Positions 37,015 to 45,937 of a stretch of 64,000 nt of DNA are shown piece by piece. Positions within the stretch are counted from its first letter, which is position 1. Each line of letters begins with the position of its first letter. The translations under genes and the position numbers were made by a program. This DNA is from DSXH01 sp020724325 (GTDB lineage Bacteria; Bacteroidota; Ignavibacteria; Ignavibacteriales; Melioribacteraceae). The stretch lies in the NCBI GenBank assembly GCA_040756515.1, contig JBFLYW010000003.1, positions 1-64,000 of the forward strand, in the 5' to 3' direction. The notes under the pieces are model-generated. The model ran no database searches, was not told the origin of the DNA, and was given only the letters and a program-made list of their open reading frames with translations.

Positions 37015-38393
37015 TAGTTTTTTTGTTTTATCATTTCAATAAATTTTTCGCCATACTTCCAAATATCACCTGCGCCAAAAGTGATTATAATATCACCCTT
37101 TTTATAAATCTTTTTAAGAAGTTCAGGCACATTAGTTTTATCCGGTTCATAAAAAACATTTTTATGCCCAAATTTTTTAGCAGTATCGGCAATCAGTTCG
37201 CCGGTTATTCCTTCAATTGGTTTCTCTCTTGCAGGATAAACATCGGTGCAAATAAAAACGTCGGAGTTCAAGAAGGAACGTCCGAACTCCTGATAAAAAT
37301 CTCTTGTCCGCGAATAAAGATGAGGCTGAAAAACCGCAACCAGCCGCCGGTTCCATCCTCTTCTAATTCCATCGAGTGTAACGTTAATTTCTGTGGGGTG
37401 ATGCCCGTAATCATCTATTACCATTATGTCATTTTCATATTTTTTTTCGAACCGTCTATAAACTCCGGTAAATGATTCGAGTGCTTTTTTTATTATTTCG
37501 AATTCAACACCCATTTCGCGAGCAATTGTTACTGCAACCAATGAGTTTCTTACGTTGTGCAGACCGGGAATGTTTAGTTTTATCTTACCAAGCTCTTTTC
37601 CTTTGTAGACAACAGTATAATCTGTAGATCTTTCTTTATGAGTAATATTGATTGCCCGGATATCTGCTTGCGGTGTTAAACCGTAAGTAAATATTTTTTT
37701 GTTGATCAAAGGAATTATATCCTGAAGCGCCGGTTCATCAAGACAGAGAACAACATAACCGAAGAATGGAACTTTGTTAGCAAATTCTACGAAAGCACCT
37801 TTAATATCATCCAGGTCCTTATATGTATCTAAATGTTCTCTTTCAAGTGTTGTAAGTGCAGCAATAGCTGGTGCTAATTTCAAAAACGTACGGTCGAATT
37901 CGTCTGCTTCAACAACAATGTATTCGCTATGACCAAGGCGCGCGTTAGTTCCACCCAAGCCGCTTAGTTTTCCGCCAACTATAATAGTAGGATCGATACC
38001 TGCTTCTGTTAATACTAAACCAACCATTGAAGTTGTAGTTGTTTTACCATGAGTACCGGCAATTCCAACTCCATATTTCATTCTCATACATTCAGCAAGC
38101 ATTTCAGATCTTTTAATTACAGGGATCTTTCTTTCCAGGGCAGCTTTAACTTCGGAGTTATCGAGTGTAACGGCAGACGAATAAACAACTACATCTGCAT
38201 CTTTCAAGTTATCTGCAGAGTGTCCTTCATAAATTTTAATACCCAGACTTTCGAGACGATCTGTAACATCGGATTTATTAAGATCGGAGCCGGTAATGTT
38301 AAATCCCTGAATCAATAAAATCTCTGCAATACCGCTCATACCAATACCGCCAATTCCTACAAAGTGAACATTTTTTACGGTTTTCATCATCAT
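37014..38393 (-). CDS. murC: UDP-N-acetylmuramate--L-alanine ligase
   Basis: A 459-aa Mur ligase that adds L-alanine to UDP-MurNAc. Visible are FVGIGGIGMSGIAEIL, the ATP loop GIAGTHGKTTTTSMVG, VVEADEFDRTFLKL, and VIDDYGHHPTEI with RRLVAVFQPHLYSRT in the C-terminal domain. The length is normal. There is no fused ddl or murB part, and neither gene follows. Three consecutive ATG codons start the frame, and the first is used here. Confidence 0.97.
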   Translation of the reverse strand: MMMKTVKNVHFVGIGGIGMSGIAEILLIQGFNITGSDLNKSDVTDRLESLGIKIYEGHSADNLKDADVVVYSSAVTLDNSEVKAALERKIPVIKRSEMLAECMRMKYGVGIAGTHGKTTTTSMVGLVLTEAGIDPTIIVGGKLSGLGGTNARLGHSEYIVVEADEFDRTFLKLAPAIAALTTLEREHLDTYKDLDDIKGAFVEFANKVPFFGYVVLCLDEPALQDIIPLINKKIFTYGLTPQADIRAINITHKERSTDYTVVYKGKELGKIKLNIPGLHNVRNSLVAVTIAREMGVEFEIIKKALESFTGVYRRFEKKYENDIMVIDDYGHHPTEINVTLDGIRRGWNRRLVAVFQPHLYSRTRDFYQEFGRSFLNSDVFICTDVYPAREKPIEGITGELIADTAKKFGHKNVFYEPDKTNVPELLKKIYKKGDIIITFGAGDIWKYGEKFIEMIKQKN

Positions 38394-38424
38394 ATAAGAA
38401 TTCCTTTTCTAATCTTATTCATTA

Positions 38425-39525
38425 TCAGATTGCCTCAGCCAATCTAATAGCGCTTTCTGCTATTACTTTTGCTGCATCCGGTTTTGCAAATGCAGAAATA
38501 TTTTTTCTTAATTCAGCAAGCTTCTTATCGTCGTTTATAACTTCTATAACTATTTTACTCAAACTCAATTTCAGATTTTTGTCCTCAATTAAAATTGCCG
38601 CAGAAGCATCGCTTATAGCTTTTGCATTTTTGTATTGATGATTAGCAGCAACATTTCTAGAAGGGACAAAAATTACTGGAAGCGAGAGGTAAGAAACTTC
38701 TGCAATAGTTGTAGCACCGGCTCTTGCAATTAAAATGCTGCATGCAGAAAAAGCCGCAGACATATTTTCAATAAAAGGTAACACCCTTACATCTTTGCAT
38801 TCATACATTTTATTTTCTTCGAAATAGAATTGACCTGTCTGCCAGATAATCTGAATATTATTTTGAATCAATTCAGAAATTGAATTTGCAACAGCATCGT
38901 TAATAGTTTGTGCGCCGCCGCTTCCTCCAAGAACAAGAACAGTTTTTTTGACAGGGTCCAAATCGAATTGCTTTAATGCTTCTTCTCTATCAATTATTTT
39001 TAGGTTCACTCTTACGGGGTTGCCGGTAAGTTTTAATTTTTTCTGATCTCTAAAATATTTTTTCGATTCATCGAAAGAGATATGAATTTCTTCTGCTTTC
39101 TTTTCCAGAATTCTATTTGTAATTCCTGGATACGAATTTTGCTCGAGTAAAATTATTTTTGAACCAAGAACCGAAGAAGCCCAAATAACCGGTCCGGATA
39201 CATAAGCACCGCATCCAATAGCAACTTTCTGTTTGAACTTACTTACAATCAACAAAGACTGAAGCATCGAAACAATTACTTTTAATGGAAACAGAATATT
39301 GCTGATGGTAAATTTTCTGGAGAAGCCGCTAATCCAGATTGATCTAAAATTAAAACCGTATTGAGGAACTACTCTTGATTCAATTTTCTTTTTTGCCCCG
39401 ACAAAGAGAATTTCTGCTTCTGGTTTAAGAAGCTTTATCTGTTGCGCAACAGCAAGAGCGGGATAAATATGCCCGCCGGTTCCTCCGCCGGCAAACAGAA
39501 AACGATATATTCTTGTTGAACTCAT
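38425..39525 (-). CDS. murG: UDP-GlcNAc--MurNAc-pentapeptide-lipid transferase
   Basis: A 366-aa GT28 enzyme that converts lipid I to lipid II at the cytoplasmic face. The N-terminal acceptor loop FAGGGTGGHIYPALAVAQ, the second glycine loop VLGGSGGAQTIND, and LIARAGATTIAEVSYLSLPVIFVPS are intact. It overlaps ftsW by 4 bp. Confidence 0.97.
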   Translation of the reverse strand: MSSTRIYRFLFAGGGTGGHIYPALAVAQQIKLLKPEAEILFVGAKKKIESRVVPQYGFNFRSIWISGFSRKFTISNILFPLKVIVSMLQSLLIVSKFKQKVAIGCGAYVSGPVIWASSVLGSKIILLEQNSYPGITNRILEKKAEEIHISFDESKKYFRDQKKLKLTGNPVRVNLKIIDREEALKQFDLDPVKKTVLVLGGSGGAQTINDAVANSISELIQNNIQIIWQTGQFYFEENKMYECKDVRVLPFIENMSAAFSACSILIARAGATTIAEVSYLSLPVIFVPSRNVAANHQYKNAKAISDASAAILIEDKNLKLSLSKIVIEVINDDKKLAELRKNISAFAKPDAAKVIAESAIRLAEAI

Positions 39526-40634
39526 CCTACCTGAGCAATCTTAAGTTCTTCTGTTTTTAATGATTCCAACGCTACATTTACAATTATTCCTGCTGATACG
39601 GCGAACAGAATAATTGACGTTCCTCCAAAACTTATAAATGGTAATGTTATTCCTGTTGTTGGTAATAATCCGGTAACAACGCCGGCATTAATAAATGCAC
39701 TAAAGAGAATGTTAAATCCTAATCCAAAAACAAGGAGCTGACCAAATTTATCCTGAGCCTTTTTTGCAATTACAAGACATATCAGAAAAAGAAATAAGTA
39801 AGCAGATAAAACAGAAACTGTTCCGGCAAGTCCCATCTCTTCACCCAAAATAGAAAAGATAAAATCGCCGTAAGATTCTGGTAAGAATAAATCACTTTGC
39901 CGGCTATGTCCTAAACCAATTCCTAACCAACCGCCGCTTCCCAATGCAATCTTTGCCTGGGTTACCTGAATATTAATATCACTACCTGTTATTAAACTTT
40001 GAAAGTAGGATAATATTCTTTCGCGCGAATGTTTGAAGATAGCAATTGCAATGCTTGCAAAACCAGCAACAGTAAAAAATGTGAACGATATATGTTTTAA
40101 TCTAGCTCCTCCAACATACAACAGCGCAAATCCGGTAGATACTATAATGAGACTTGTGCTAACGTTTGGCTGTATTAGAACCAGGAAACTTATTATAACA
40201 ATCCATATTAACAGGAAAACGTATCCTTCCTTAAAGTCGGTTATTTTCAGACCAAATTTTTCGAGCATCACAGCAAGGTGCATAATCAGAATTAATTTAG
40301 CTGCTTCTGAAGGTTGAAACTGGATAATCCATAGATCGATCCATCTTGAAGCGCCTTTAACTTTTGGAGCAAATATGTATGTAGCTATTAAAACGCCTAT
40401 TATTCCAATCAGAAGCGGCTTGCTGTACCTTCTGTAAATATCATACGGGATATTTGCAAAGACTACAAAGAGAAATCCCGCAGCAATCACTTTCCATAAA
40501 TGGGATTTGAATAAATAGTAAAGACTCTGGAATTTAATTACGCTGTAGGTTCCGCTTGCAGTAAACACCATAATAGCGCCAAGCAGCATAAAAGCAAGGA
40601 CAAGAACAATTAATATTTTTACTAATCCTTTCAT
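39522..40634 (-). CDS. ftsW: Peptidoglycan glycosyltransferase FtsW (SEDS family)
   Basis: A 370-aa membrane protein with about ten helices. SEDS signatures are FQPSEAAKLILIMHLA, ALGSGGWLGIGLGHSRQSDLFLPESYGDFIFSILGEEMGL and the C-terminal GVVTGLLPTTGITLPFISFGGTSIILF. It polymerises lipid II with its partner FtsI encoded in the same operon. It overlaps murD and murG by 4 bp each. Confidence 0.96.
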   Translation of the reverse strand: MKGLVKILIVLVLAFMLLGAIMVFTASGTYSVIKFQSLYYLFKSHLWKVIAAGFLFVVFANIPYDIYRRYSKPLLIGIIGVLIATYIFAPKVKGASRWIDLWIIQFQPSEAAKLILIMHLAVMLEKFGLKITDFKEGYVFLLIWIVIISFLVLIQPNVSTSLIIVSTGFALLYVGGARLKHISFTFFTVAGFASIAIAIFKHSRERILSYFQSLITGSDINIQVTQAKIALGSGGWLGIGLGHSRQSDLFLPESYGDFIFSILGEEMGLAGTVSVLSAYLFLFLICLVIAKKAQDKFGQLLVFGLGFNILFSAFINAGVVTGLLPTTGITLPFISFGGTSIILFAVSAGIIVNVALESLKTEELKIAQVG

Positions 40635-41983
40635 TTCAGGTTATTAACCGCTTGTTTGAAAACTCTGCCCCTGTGTTCAAAATCAGTAAACATATCGAAG
40701 CTTGCGCATGCCGGGGATAGAAGTAATACAGTTCCCGGTTCTGCTTCTTTATGTGCAGCATTAACACAACCCTCGAGTGTATCTTTAATTTCTGTATCAA
40801 CTATTTCCTGAAAATAATTTTTTACTTTCTGTGCAGAAACACCAATTGCATATATTTTCTTTACATGCTTTTCTACCAAATCTCTTATCGCATCGTAATT
40901 ATTTCCTTTATCTTTCCCTCCAAGTATTAAGTAGATCGGCTTATTAAAACTCTTTAATGCAACAATTACAGAATCTACGTTTGTTGCTTTAGAATCGTTA
41001 ACGTATTCCACACCATTTAATTCTCTTACAAATTCGATTCTGTGTTCAACGCCTTTGAACGACTTAAACGATTCTCTTATTTTTCTATTAGGAAGATTCA
41101 AAGTTTTTGCAACTGCAAGAACAGCAAGTGCATTGGCAACATTATGATCACCCTTTATAAATAAGTCGTTTACAGATGCAACTTCTTCTGTTTTTCCGAA
41201 CCATGAAAAAAACATTTTTCCATTTCTTGAATATGCACCCGCGGGAACTTCTTTCTTTAATGAGAAACTAAGTTTCTGAACCCTGGCATTTTTCATTGTT
41301 GAAAAGGAATTTTCATCATCAGCGTTGAAAAGGAAGAAATCATTTTCGTTCTGGTTATCTGTAACTTTAATTTTTGATGCGATATATTTTTCGAAACTAT
41401 TATCATAACGATCAAGATGATCTGGAGTAATATTAAGTATTGTCGAAATAAAGGGCTTGAACTTATCAATAAAGTCGAGTTGAAAACTTGATGTCTCAAG
41501 AGCAACAAACTGATCCTCTTTAACAGTCCGAGTAATTTCTGAAAATGCGCAGCCGATGTTACCAGCCGCATAAGTTTTAATTCCACATTCGTTCAATGAA
41601 TGAGCCATTAGAGAAGTAGTAGTTGTTTTTCCGTTTGTTCCGGTAATAGAAATGATTTTTCCCTTGCAAAACCATGAAGCAAATTCGACTTCAGAAATTA
41701 TTTTAATTTTTCTTTTGCTTGCTTCGGTTAAAATTTCGGAATCGGTTGGAACGCCAGGACTCGTAACAATAAAATCGCAGTCGAATACATATTCAGAATG
41801 ACATCCGCATTCGTAACTAATTCCTTCAGCCTCCAGTTTAGAGATCCAAGGAACAAGTTTTTCCCGGGGACTGCTATCGCTCACAAATGGAATTGCGCCG
41901 AGGTTTTTTGCAAGTTTAGCAGCACCAACTCCGCTTCTAACAGCGCCAATAACAGATATTTTCTTTCCTTTTATTTCCATCAT
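40631..41983 (-). CDS. murD: UDP-MurNAc-L-Ala--D-Glu ligase
   Basis: A 450-aa Mur ligase that adds D-glutamate. Visible are VIGAVRSGVGAAKLAKNLG, TSPGVPTDSEI, the ATP loop ISITGTNGKTTTTSLMAHSL, NITPDHLDRYDNSFEKYIASK and VEYVNDSKATNVDSVIVAL. The length is standard. It overlaps mraY by 4 bp, consistent with translational coupling along the operon. Confidence 0.97.
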   Translation of the reverse strand: MMEIKGKKISVIGAVRSGVGAAKLAKNLGAIPFVSDSSPREKLVPWISKLEAEGISYECGCHSEYVFDCDFIVTSPGVPTDSEILTEASKRKIKIISEVEFASWFCKGKIISITGTNGKTTTTSLMAHSLNECGIKTYAAGNIGCAFSEITRTVKEDQFVALETSSFQLDFIDKFKPFISTILNITPDHLDRYDNSFEKYIASKIKVTDNQNENDFFLFNADDENSFSTMKNARVQKLSFSLKKEVPAGAYSRNGKMFFSWFGKTEEVASVNDLFIKGDHNVANALAVLAVAKTLNLPNRKIRESFKSFKGVEHRIEFVRELNGVEYVNDSKATNVDSVIVALKSFNKPIYLILGGKDKGNNYDAIRDLVEKHVKKIYAIGVSAQKVKNYFQEIVDTEIKDTLEGCVNAAHKEAEPGTVLLLSPACASFDMFTDFEHRGRVFKQAVNNLK

Positions 41984-43089
41984 CTTATCTTAAACGATGC
42001 CAGACTGATTATTGCTAGAATTATTGTTATGATATAAAATCTAATTACAATTTTGGGTTCCGCCCAATCGAGCTTTTCAAAATGATGATGGATAGGAGCC
42101 ATTTTAAATACTCTTCTGCCTTCGCCATATTTTCTTTTTGTGTATTTGAAATAAAGCCGCTGAATAATTACAGATAAAGTTTCTGCGAAATAGATTCCGC
42201 CAAGAATCGGTATTAGTAAATCCTTCTTAATAACAATCATTATAACCCCGAAAGCACCGCCGAGAGCAAGCGAACCCGTATCGCCCATAAATACCTGAGC
42301 GGGATAAAAATTGAACCACAAGAAACCTAACCCGGCGCCTATTAATGCAGCAATAAAAACTGTTAACTCGCCGCTTCCGGGCATGTATATGATGTTCAGA
42401 TAATCCGCATAAATTATGTTGCCCGTCATGTAGGATATTATTGCAAGCGCAATCATTACTATAATCATTGTTCCGATTGCAAGTCCGTCTAAACCATCTG
42501 TCAGATTTACTGCGTTCGATGTTGCAGTAATAATGAAAATAACCCAAGGAATGTAGAGATAAGAAAAATCCCAGTTTAAGTTCTTGAAAAACGGAAGTGT
42601 TGTTTGAGTATTATACTGGGCAAATTCTGGTAAATAATAAACCGCCAATCCTACAACCAGCCCGACAAAAATCTGTCCTATTAATTTGTATCTGGCAATT
42701 AAACCTTGCGGAAGTTTTTTAACAACCTTAAGATAATCATCTATAAATCCAACAAATCCTAGAATAACGGTTGCAAAGAGAACGAGAAGAATAAAAATGT
42801 TCTTTATATCGCTCCATAAAATTACAGGCAGAGTAACGGAAAAAAGAATAATTAATCCGCCCATTGTTGGTGTTCCGGTTTTTTTCTTGTGGGTAATAGG
42901 TCCATCGTCTCTTATCGGCTGGTCTACTTGTCTTGCTTTTAGTTTTGCAATTATCTTTGGGCCAATGTAGAAGGATAAAACTAAAGCAGTAATTGCTGCG
43001 AGAGCTGACCTGAAAGTTAAAAATCGGAACAGATCGAATCCGGGCGGATTAAATTTCTGGTTTATGTAATCAAATAGATAGTAGAGCAT
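41980..43089 (-). CDS. mraY: Phospho-MurNAc-pentapeptide-transferase
   Basis: A 369-aa ten-helix enzyme that makes lipid I on undecaprenyl phosphate. The Mg-binding and catalytic motifs are complete: THKKKTGTPTMGGLIIL, GFIDDYLK, NAVNLTDGLDGLAIG, FYPAQVFMGDTGSLALG and MAPIHHHFEKLDWAE. It overlaps murF by 1 bp. Confidence 0.98.
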   Translation of the reverse strand: MLYYLFDYINQKFNPPGFDLFRFLTFRSALAAITALVLSFYIGPKIIAKLKARQVDQPIRDDGPITHKKKTGTPTMGGLIILFSVTLPVILWSDIKNIFILLVLFATVILGFVGFIDDYLKVVKKLPQGLIARYKLIGQIFVGLVVGLAVYYLPEFAQYNTQTTLPFFKNLNWDFSYLYIPWVIFIITATSNAVNLTDGLDGLAIGTMIIVMIALAIISYMTGNIIYADYLNIIYMPGSGELTVFIAALIGAGLGFLWFNFYPAQVFMGDTGSLALGGAFGVIMIVIKKDLLIPILGGIYFAETLSVIIQRLYFKYTKRKYGEGRRVFKMAPIHHHFEKLDWAEPKIVIRFYIITIILAIISLASFKIR

Positions 43090-44471
43090 TACTCAAACCT
43101 TTTATGCAGGATGTTTACAAATTCTTCCATCTTCATTCCCCGGGATCCTTTTACAAGTATTACAGAATTTTCTATCTCTTCGTATTGAAGGTATAGAGAA
43201 AGAGCTTCCCTAAGATGAAAATGAATTGATTTAATATTTTTCTTCCTTAATTCAGTTGTAAGATGCTGCATCATTTTTCCGATGGTTAGCACAAATAAAT
43301 TTTTGTTGTATGTAAATATTTTTGCTAAGTCAGTATGAATTTTTTCCGATTGTTTTCCCAGCTCATAAATATCGCCAAGAACAATAATTTTTCTTTTATA
43401 TGATTTAATTTTTTTGACAAGATTGTATGCGGCTTTTATAGAATCAGGACTTGAATTGTACGTATCATCAATTACAATTGCTTCTCTATAATTTTTTACT
43501 TCAAGTCTTCCATGAACCGCTTGGATTTTATTAGCGCCGGATTTAATTTCCTTCCAGTCAAGACCTAACAATTTTGCGATTACAAAAGCAGCCAGAAAAT
43601 TCTTTGCATTCGAGTCACCATAAACCGGTAATCTTACAACTTCCTTTGAGCCTTTAACAGAAAATTCTGTCCTGCCATCTTTCATAAAACTTTTTATTAA
43701 TCCTTTTATGTTTGGATTTCCATTAAAGCCGTAAGAAATTACATTGGAATAATTACCAGCATTTTTCTTTATAAATGGATCGTCATAATTCGCAAGTATT
43801 ACTCCGCCATTTTTTTCGGCTTCATCGAACAGAGCCGATTTCTCTTTATAAATGGTTTCCTTGTTTTTCAAAAACTCTACATGCGATTGTCCAATATTTG
43901 TGATTAAAGCGAAATCAGGCTCGGATATTTTTGCCGAGTATGGAATTTCGCCTATATGGTTTGTCCCTTGCTCTAAAACCAGCACATCACACTTTTCATC
44001 AGCAGAAAAAATTGTAAGAGGAACACCAATATGATTGTTGTTATTGGCTTCTGTTTTTACAACTCTAAATTTTTCCGAAAGCAACGCGGCAGTCATTTCT
44101 TTGGTTGTTGTCTTTCCATTGCTTCCAGTAATTGAAACTACTTTAGCATTTAATTTACGGCGCCAAATGTTTGCGAGCTGTCCAAATGCAACGATTGTAT
44201 TATCAACCGTAATAACCGGAAGTTTGAGGAAGCTGAACTTCTTAAATTCTTTTGAATTAATTAAAACCGAACTGGCTCCTTTTTCAATAGCTTCTTTAAC
44301 AAAATTGTGCCCGTCAAATTTCTCCCCTTTGATAGCAACGAATAATGAACCTTTTTTAATTATTCTTGAATCAATCTGAACCGATGAAACCGGTTTATAC
44401 TCATCCGGGTTATAAATAACCGCAGAAGGAAGATTGAATAAATCCGCAAGTGTAATTTTTATTTTGCCCAT
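43089..44471 (-). CDS. murF: UDP-MurNAc-tripeptide--D-Ala-D-Ala ligase
   Basis: A 460-aa Mur ligase that completes the pentapeptide by adding D-Ala-D-Ala. Motifs are SVQIDSRIIKKGSLFVAIKGEKFDGHNFV, VVSITGSNGKTTTKEMTAAL, NNNNHIGVPLT and VIDDTYNSSPDSIKAAY. No ddl gene for the dipeptide is in the window. The start overlaps the end of murE by 13 bp, the largest overlap in the operon. Confidence 0.97.
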   Translation of the reverse strand: MGKIKITLADLFNLPSAVIYNPDEYKPVSSVQIDSRIIKKGSLFVAIKGEKFDGHNFVKEAIEKGASSVLINSKEFKKFSFLKLPVITVDNTIVAFGQLANIWRRKLNAKVVSITGSNGKTTTKEMTAALLSEKFRVVKTEANNNNHIGVPLTIFSADEKCDVLVLEQGTNHIGEIPYSAKISEPDFALITNIGQSHVEFLKNKETIYKEKSALFDEAEKNGGVILANYDDPFIKKNAGNYSNVISYGFNGNPNIKGLIKSFMKDGRTEFSVKGSKEVVRLPVYGDSNAKNFLAAFVIAKLLGLDWKEIKSGANKIQAVHGRLEVKNYREAIVIDDTYNSSPDSIKAAYNLVKKIKSYKRKIIVLGDIYELGKQSEKIHTDLAKIFTYNKNLFVLTIGKMMQHLTTELRKKNIKSIHFHLREALSLYLQYEEIENSVILVKGSRGMKMEEFVNILHKRFE

Positions 44472-45937
44472 TCGTCCAGATATTTTTCTGAAATTTCTTT
44501 GTCTGAAAAGTGTTTTCTAACACCATTTATTTCCTGATAATTCTCGTGTCCTTTGCCGGCAACAAGAATTACAGCGTTATCTTCGCTTTCAAAAATTGCG
44601 GATCTAATTGCTTCTTCGCGGTTTTCCAATACTCTATAATTGTTTGATGTAATTCCATTCAGAATTTCACCTATAATTATGAACGGGTCTTCGGTTCTAG
44701 GATTATCGGAAGTAACATAAACTCTATCACTAATAGAAGCTGCTATGTTCCCCATAATTGGTCTTTTTGTTTTATCTCTATCTCCGCCGCAGCCAAAAAC
44801 CGTATAAATCGGTCGTTCATCTTTTACGATATGTTTTACGGCATTGAGAACATGCTGCAAGCTATCGGAATTATGAGCGTAATCAATAATTACCTTTTTA
44901 TTTTTTCTTGAAACTATTTCGAATCTGCCCGGAACCTGTGGAGTATTTTTAATTCCTTCAGCAGTTTTATAAGGGTCTTCTCCGCTAAGAACAGCAACTG
45001 CAAAAGCCGATGCTGCATTGTAAGCATTAAAATGCCCAACTAACCCTGTAAATAATTTGTACTCAGCACCTTTGAATAATACCGAAAATGAGGTTCCATC
45101 AAGATCGTACTCAATACTTTTAATTCTGAAATCAGCTTTAGAACCAATTCCATAAGAATATTTTTTAGCTTTACAATCTTTGATAATTTGCGGCGAATTA
45201 TTATCATCTATATTATAAATAACAATGGAATCTGGACCAATCATATCGAACAATAATTTTTTTGATTTGAGATAATGCTCGAATGTTTTGTGATAATCCA
45301 TATGATCAGATGATATGTTGGTAAATATTCCAGCGGTAAATTTCAAATTATCAGCTCTATGAAGATCTAAAGCAATAGAAGAAACTTCCATAACACACTT
45401 AGAACATCCTACAGAAATCATTTGAGACAGCAGCGAATTAATTTCGTGGGATTGCGGTGTTGTAAGAAATGTTTTTACTTCATTCTTTCCGATGTAATTT
45501 GCAATTGTTCCAATTAATCCGGTTTTATTTCCTAAATGTTCAAAAACATTTTTTACATAGAATGCAGTTGTAGTTTTACCTTTTGTTCCTGTAATTCCAA
45601 TCAGCTTAAGTTTTGTTGAAGGTTCGTTATAGAACTGATTTGAAAATTCGGCTAACGAAATTCTTGTATCCTTAACAACAATTTTAACGCAGCTGCTGTG
45701 TGCAAAGATTTGATCCGGCACAGAATCCGGATTGCTTAATACAACTCCGCTTACACCTTTATTAATTGCATCCTGAACAAATTGATGACCATCAACTTTG
45801 AAACCCTCAATCGCGAAATAGAGCGATTTGTTTCCAACGGTTCTGGAATCGATTGTAATTGAATTCACTTCCTTAGCTTCAGCGTTACCTATTACCTGAA
45901 TTACTTTAACACGATTCAAAAGTTCCGATAACTTCAT
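44459..45937 (-). CDS. murE: UDP-MurNAc-L-Ala-D-Glu--meso-diaminopimelate ligase
   Basis: A 492-aa Mur ligase. The ATP loop is IGITGTKGKTTTAFYV and the carbamylated-lysine region is normal. The substrate motif DNPRTEDP is the DNPR form associated with meso-diaminopimelate rather than lysine. The cell wall is therefore expected to be of the DAP type. It follows ftsI with a 1-bp overlap. Confidence 0.97.
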   Translation of the reverse strand: MKLSELLNRVKVIQVIGNAEAKEVNSITIDSRTVGNKSLYFAIEGFKVDGHQFVQDAINKGVSGVVLSNPDSVPDQIFAHSSCVKIVVKDTRISLAEFSNQFYNEPSTKLKLIGITGTKGKTTTAFYVKNVFEHLGNKTGLIGTIANYIGKNEVKTFLTTPQSHEINSLLSQMISVGCSKCVMEVSSIALDLHRADNLKFTAGIFTNISSDHMDYHKTFEHYLKSKKLLFDMIGPDSIVIYNIDDNNSPQIIKDCKAKKYSYGIGSKADFRIKSIEYDLDGTSFSVLFKGAEYKLFTGLVGHFNAYNAASAFAVAVLSGEDPYKTAEGIKNTPQVPGRFEIVSRKNKKVIIDYAHNSDSLQHVLNAVKHIVKDERPIYTVFGCGGDRDKTKRPIMGNIAASISDRVYVTSDNPRTEDPFIIIGEILNGITSNNYRVLENREEAIRSAIFESEDNAVILVAGKGHENYQEINGVRKHFSDKEISEKYLDEWAK